Of a stretch of 64,000 nucleotides of DNA, positions 60,389-64,000 are shown piece after piece. Numbering within the stretch: the first letter of the stretch is position 1; the number at the start of each line of letters is the position of its first letter. Location: positions 1 through 64,000 of the forward strand of contig CAKTQE010000001.1 of NCBI GenBank assembly GCA_934593275.1. Reading direction: 5' to 3'. Made by a program: the position numbers and the translations under genes. This DNA comes from an uncultured Oscillospiraceae bacterium. GTDB taxonomy: Bacteria; Bacillota; Clostridia; Oscillospirales; Oscillospiraceae. The notes beneath the pieces were generated by a model. That model had not been told where the DNA came from, did not search any database, and worked only from the letters and a program-made list of their open reading frames with translations.

Positions 60389-61891
60389 TTACTTTTCTGT
60401 TGCTGTCAGACAGGCCTGCCGCAGTTCCTGTTCGTTTTTCTGACATTGCAGCCGGTCACAGAGATTCAGGTAGCTGTCGCAGCCCAAAAGCGTGATATAG
60501 TCCATGATTTCCCGGCTTTGGGTGATATGGGTCAGAAGCAGGGTCAGCTCCTGGCCGTCTCCAAAGCAGTCTGTTAAAAAGCCGATGGCGTTTCTGAGTC
60601 CTTTCTCCATGGCCTGGATTTGCTCCTGCCGCCGGGAAAGGCACCCGGCAAAGGCTTCTTTTATAAAAGCGTCCTGGGCTTCTTTCTCCCGGAAGCGGTT
60701 TTGCTGTGCTTCTTTGACCCAGGTGTCCAGGTACTTCAGGACCTGGGTCTCCCGGCGCAGTTCCTCGGCACCGGAAAGCTTGAACTGCCGTTTGGTTTCC
60801 AGGGCTTTCCGGCGGGTTTCCGTAAATTCTTCCAAGGGTTGGGTTCCTTTTAAGAAGACCGTCAGACACCCATGGAGGGCCTGGGCCAGCCGGTCCGCTT
60901 CTTCATAGTTCCGGGCGGTGCGGCGCAAGGACTCCAACACCTGATTGACCAGGGTGAACCGCTCTGTAAAATCCCCTTGTCGGGCCAGGGCCACCCGGGA
61001 ATTCCATTCTTCTTTCGAGGCCGTTCCCGCCAAAAGCCCAGGAACGCCGTAGTCCTGCCCGTATTTCCGGTAGAGCAAATAGTAAGCCGTAAAATCCCGG
61101 GCCGTTTCCTCCAGATTCAAAAATTCCCTTACCAGTTCTTCCCCCACCGGCAGTTCCAACTCCTCACAGCTTTGCAGGAGCCGGGACAAATCCTCCCAGC
61201 CCCGGGCGGTGACGTAGCGCAGGCGATCCTCCTGGCGGCTCACATGGTAGAATTTTTCCGGTTTCAGCCCCAGGAAGCACAGCACCGCCCCGTGAACCCC
61301 CGCCGCCTTTCCGTAGCCCAGAAACGCCTCCACACTGGCTTCTACAGAAATCAGGCGAATGCGGTCCAGGGTCACCACGTCAAAATCCCGGACGGACTTG
61401 TTATACTCCGGTGGGTTGCCCGCCGCCACGATGACCCAGCCCAGGGGCAGGGCGTGGTTTCCAAAGGTTTTGTTTTGCAGAAATTGCAGCATGGTAGGAG
61501 CCAGGGTTTCCGAAACGCAGTTGATTTCATCCAGAAACAGAATGCCCTCCCTCTTCCCGGAGCGGTCCATGGCGGCGTACACCGCGCCGATGATCTCGCT
61601 CATGGTATACTCCGTGACGGAAAAATGCTGGCCGCAGTAGTCCCGTTCCGCGATTTTCGGCAGACCCACGGCACTTTGCCGGGTGTGGTGGGTCATGGTA
61701 TAGGCCACCATGGGAAGCCCCGCTTCCCGGGCGGCTTGCTCCACAATGGCGGTTTTCCCCACTCCGGGAGGGCCGATCAGCAGCAAGGGCCGCTGGTTGA
61801 CCAAAGGATAGCGGTAATTCCCCTCAGGGTCCTTTTGCAGATAAACTGCCAGGGTGTTTTTGATTTCTTCCTTGGCCTTTTGAATATCCAT
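60389..61891 (-). CDS. MoxR-type AAA+ ATPase
   Basis: The 500-residue protein has an AAA+ module with Walker A IGPPGVGKTAIVEQAAREAG (residues 38-57), QSAVGLPKI, Walker B EGILFLDEINCVS, sensor 1 VAAGNPPEYN and the arginine region DRIRLI. A helical C-terminal half follows. MoxR ATPases act as chaperones with VWA-domain partners to mature or remodel protein complexes. The next gene upstream encodes such a VWA partner, 10 nt away. The client is unknown. Confidence 0.93.
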   Translation of the reverse strand: MDIQKAKEEIKNTLAVYLQKDPEGNYRYPLVNQRPLLLIGPPGVGKTAIVEQAAREAGLPMVAYTMTHHTRQSAVGLPKIAERDYCGQHFSVTEYTMSEIIGAVYAAMDRSGKREGILFLDEINCVSETLAPTMLQFLQNKTFGNHALPLGWVIVAAGNPPEYNKSVRDFDVVTLDRIRLISVEASVEAFLGYGKAAGVHGAVLCFLGLKPEKFYHVSRQEDRLRYVTARGWEDLSRLLQSCEELELPVGEELVREFLNLEETARDFTAYYLLYRKYGQDYGVPGLLAGTASKEEWNSRVALARQGDFTERFTLVNQVLESLRRTARNYEEADRLAQALHGCLTVFLKGTQPLEEFTETRRKALETKRQFKLSGAEELRRETQVLKYLDTWVKEAQQNRFREKEAQDAFIKEAFAGCLSRRQEQIQAMEKGLRNAIGFLTDCFGDGQELTLLLTHITQSREIMDYITLLGCDSYLNLCDRLQCQKNEQELRQACLTATEK

Positions 61892-61901
61892 ATACGTTCT
61901 C

Positions 61902-63095
61902 CTAGTCCAGTGTCAGGATTTTCGCCCATTTTGGCACCAATTCCGGGTGCTTTCGGGGTCCTGACAACACAAAAACCGTTTCATAATCCGGCTTTTGGGG
62001 ATAAAAGCCGTCCCCATCCGTAAAGTATAGCAACGCCCTGGGCTTTGGCAGCTCCCGCCTGTCCCGCATGGCCTGGATTTCCCGGAATACCGGCGTAAAA
62101 TCCGTACCGCCCCGGCCCTTGATTTTTATGGTTTTTCCGTAGTTTTCCCATTCCTGAGGGGAGCGCACCAGGGCTTTGTCTTGCAAGCAGCAGTCGCACT
62201 GGAAAAACACCACCTGCATTTTATGGAAAAAGTTCTCCTGGGTGCTGAAAATCCCATAGGTCTCCCCCAGGAACCGCTCAACCAGGGCCTTGTCGCAGGA
62301 GGCGGAAGTATCAATGGCGATGGCCAGGGTATCCAGGCGGCAAACCTCCTTGTATTCCAGGGGTTCCAGCAACGGCATATTGCCGTAGAGGGTCAGCCCC
62401 AGATGATAGGGAATGTAGTCAAAGCTCTCCTCGTCACATTCCAGTTCCTCTCCGGGTACGGTGTAACGCCGCAGATACCGGCGAAAATCGTACAAGGGGC
62501 CTTTCAAGTCCCCGGTGTCCAGTTCTCCGCTGCCGCCTGTTCTCCCCCGGTTCCCCTGGCCCAGGCCCTGACCGGAGGCGGTGAGTCCCTCCCAGCGGCG
62601 GCAAAGTTCTTTGGAAAGGGTCGGACTCCACAGGCTGTGGTCGTCAAAGGCCACCGCTTTTTGAAGCTCTTCCCGGCCATAGGGAAGCCTGGGCAGTTGC
62701 TTTAGAATATCCCAGGGGGTTCCCCGGACCTGGGTGAACAGCTCTTTCTGAAAAGAGCCGGAGGAAGAAAGCCGGGGCTGGTGCAGTTCTTCAATGAACT
62801 TTTCTGTCCAGATGTCACAGGCCAGCCCCCAATCCTTTGGGTCCACCCGGTCCGGAATGCGGATGTGGAGATACAGGCAGTGAAGCAGCATGTGCAAATA
62901 CCCCCGCCGCACCGCCGCCGGGTCCTGGGCGTAGAGCCTGATCAGGGAATCCGGGGCATATAGAACGGCCCCGTCGGTCCCCAGCCTGGCCCCAGGCTTT
63001 TGGGGCAGACATGCAAAGGCCCCGTTGAGTCCCGGATAAAGGCCGCAAAGCTCCGTGCGGCAAGCCGTCAGAATACGGCTGGGCAGGTCCTCCAT
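61902..63095 (-). CDS. VWA-like domain protein (DUF2201-type), partner of MoxR ATPase
   Basis: The 397-residue protein has an N-terminal metallopeptidase-like region (LHMLLHCLYLHI and DIWTEKFIEEL) and a C-terminal VWA-like domain. The MIDAS motif DTSASCD, GRGGTDFTPVF and YFTDGDGFYP are intact. The organisation matches the putative metallopeptidase plus VWA family found next to MoxR genes. The HxxxH of the N-terminal part reads HMLLHCLYLH, so hydrolase activity is uncertain. It lies between a small partner gene and moxR. Confidence 0.88.
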   Translation of the reverse strand: MEDLPSRILTACRTELCGLYPGLNGAFACLPQKPGARLGTDGAVLYAPDSLIRLYAQDPAAVRRGYLHMLLHCLYLHIRIPDRVDPKDWGLACDIWTEKFIEELHQPRLSSSGSFQKELFTQVRGTPWDILKQLPRLPYGREELQKAVAFDDHSLWSPTLSKELCRRWEGLTASGQGLGQGNRGRTGGSGELDTGDLKGPLYDFRRYLRRYTVPGEELECDEESFDYIPYHLGLTLYGNMPLLEPLEYKEVCRLDTLAIAIDTSASCDKALVERFLGETYGIFSTQENFFHKMQVVFFQCDCCLQDKALVRSPQEWENYGKTIKIKGRGGTDFTPVFREIQAMRDRRELPKPRALLYFTDGDGFYPQKPDYETVFVLSGPRKHPELVPKWAKILTLD

Positions 63096-63107
63096 TTTTT
63101 GCGCCTC

Positions 63108-63512
63108 CTACAGTGAAAAATCCCGGTCCCGAAACCCCATACGCTGCTTTTCTTTCAACAGCCACACCAGAATTTCCGGACGGTTCAGCTCCATGGCGGT
63201 TTGCAGAAATTCATCCACAAGGGATGCAGAAAACCGGACCCGATTGGAAAAGTCCTCCAATTCCGGCACCCGATTCTCTTCCATCAGGGCATTGACTGTA
63301 TTTTTAACCCGTTTTTGCAGATACCCCAGATATACGGCTTTTTGTGCTTCATCTCCACACCCCGGAGTGTAAAATCCCCGCAGGGCCGCCGCCAGCCGCA
63401 CCTCTTCCCGGGAGGCGGTCTTGAATTTTTGAAGCAGTTTCTCCCCCGTCAGCCCATTGGCCGACAGCACCTTTTGAAGCCTGACTGCCTCAGACTGTGT
63501 TTCCTGCCACAT
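63108..63512 (-). CDS. Small helical protein of the MoxR-VWA operon
   Basis: The 134-residue, mostly helical protein is the first gene of the MoxR/VWA unit and lies 12 nt before the VWA gene. I do not recognise its family. Helices such as VNALMEENRVPELEDFSNRV and AMELNRPEILVWLLKEKQRMGF suggest an adaptor. The ATG at 63512 lacks a strong Shine-Dalgarno. Confidence 0.65.
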   Translation of the reverse strand: MWQETQSEAVRLQKVLSANGLTGEKLLQKFKTASREEVRLAAALRGFYTPGCGDEAQKAVYLGYLQKRVKNTVNALMEENRVPELEDFSNRVRFSASLVDEFLQTAMELNRPEILVWLLKEKQRMGFRDRDFSL

Positions 63513-63609
63513 GGCCCCGCCCCCTCTTTTTTACCTATTATACCCATCTTTTCCCCTCCACGCAAGATAAGAATGTTGCGTACCATCCGTAAGAAATCCG
63601 ATTTGTTCC

Positions 63610-63638
63610 TTTACCTTTTGGGGAAAATGTGATAAAAT
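63610..63638 (+). promoter_or_regulatory. Promoter of the YfhO-family gene
   Basis: TTTACC, 17-bp spacer, TAAAAT, 46 nt before the start codon. Confidence 0.65.
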
Positions 63639-63684
63639 AGCAAGTCAATAGTCTAAAACCATTGTTCCCGGGGAGGTTCCTCAG

Positions 63685-64000
63685 ATGCGTTTGCCTGATT
63701 TGAGAAAAAAGAAATGGAATTTTACAGCGTTGTCCTTTGTATTCCCCTTTGTGGGGATGCTTCTGGTGATGCTGATCAGCGGATACAAGCCTTTCGGAAA
63801 ATACTCCATGCTGTATTCGGACATGTACCACCAGTATTATCCCTTTTTCGTAGCCTTTCGCCGCACCCTGCGGCAGGGGCAGAGCCTGTTGTACAATTGG
63901 AGCATCGGCATGGGGCTGGACTACCTGGGGCTGATTTCCTATTATTTGGGCAGCCCTTTGAATCTTCTGAGCGTTTTGGTGCCGGAAAAGTGGCTGCTGA
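63685..64000 (+). CDS. YfhO-family membrane protein (5' part, runs off the window)
   Basis: The visible 105 residues are the N-terminus of a YfhO-type integral membrane protein: basic start MRLPDLRKKKWN, TM1 (SFVFPFVGMLLVMLISG), then the extracytoplasmic SMLYSDMYHQYYPFFVAFRR and NWSIGMGLDYLGLISYYLGSPLNLL. YfhO proteins are large polytopic enzymes involved in glycosylation of teichoic acids or lipids in Gram-positives. GGGAGG lies 8 nt before the ATG. The gene is cut by the window end. It lies near, but is transcribed away from, the polysaccharide operon. Confidence 0.88.
   Translation, partial: MRLPDLRKKKWNFTALSFVFPFVGMLLVMLISGYKPFGKYSMLYSDMYHQYYPFFVAFRRTLRQGQSLLYNWSIGMGLDYLGLISYYLGSPLNLLSVLVPEKWLL

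Overview
The window looks like a chromosomal segment of a spore-forming or formerly spore-forming anaerobic gut Bacillota, probably class Clostridia near Oscillospiraceae/Ruminococcaceae. This placement is inference. It rests on a SpoVAC homologue, purine-rich Shine-Dalgarno sites, a GC-rich protein-coding style with TTGACA/TATAAT-type promoters, LuxS, pyruvate phosphate dikinase, a TAXI-type TRAP transporter, and sortase- and thioester-dependent surface proteins. I found no rRNA, tRNA, CRISPR array, complete insertion sequence or prophage.

Layout. 0-2.1 kb: secreted Thr/Glu/Ala/Pro-repeat surface protein (minus strand). 2.5-4.6 kb: orphan spoVAC and an AT-richer AbiE-type toxin-antitoxin pair. 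4.6-7.3 kb: DivIVA-domain protein and a membrane-anchored deacetylase-fold protein lacking its metal ligands. 7.4-8.7 kb: luxS-mtnN (activated methyl cycle / AI-2). 8.8-10.7 kb: small anchored acidic protein, acyltransferase-3, and an HxlR-family regulator. 10.9-15.2 kb: a tightly overlapping operon reading away from the HxlR gene. It encodes a peptide with twelve Cys, all in ACG units, then a radical SAM/SPASM enzyme, a nitroreductase, an FMN-binding/ferredoxin fusion, a zinc-type macrodomain hydrolase and a class M sirtuin. This is the most unusual locus in the window: a putative RiPP combined with reversible ADP-ribosylation. 15.2-18.3 kb: TAXI TRAP transporter. 18.8-20.2 kb: uracil permease with a leader ORF. 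20.3-21.5 kb: divergent ApbE-like membrane protein. 21.5-29.7 kb: a complete oligopeptide ABC transporter in which several subunits carry large additions. 30-33 kb: ppdK with an Ala-rich tail. 33.2-34.3 kb: a DUF2284 gene and a patch of palindromic intergenic repeats. 34.4-36.8 kb: ECF sigma factor and its membrane-bound partner. 36.9-40.7 kb: thioester adhesin and class B sortase behind an attenuator-like leader. 40.7-50.7 kb: housekeeping operon smc-ftsY-rdgB-yhbY-nadD/yqeK-rsfS-leuS, plus rpsU on its own promoter. 51-53.1 kb: sugar-kinase-like APH protein and a DUF4300 lipoprotein. 53.3-60.3 kb: six-gene surface-polysaccharide operon containing a GH13 protein whose nucleophile Asp is Asn. 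60.4-63.5 kb: MoxR ATPase, VWA protein and a small partner. 63.7 kb to the right edge: start of a YfhO-family membrane protein.

Many operons have recognisable promoters and intrinsic terminators, listed separately. A dispersed palindromic repeat occurs twice, at about 27.2 and 53.2 kb. Long open frames antisense to real genes are common because of codon bias and are not annotated.
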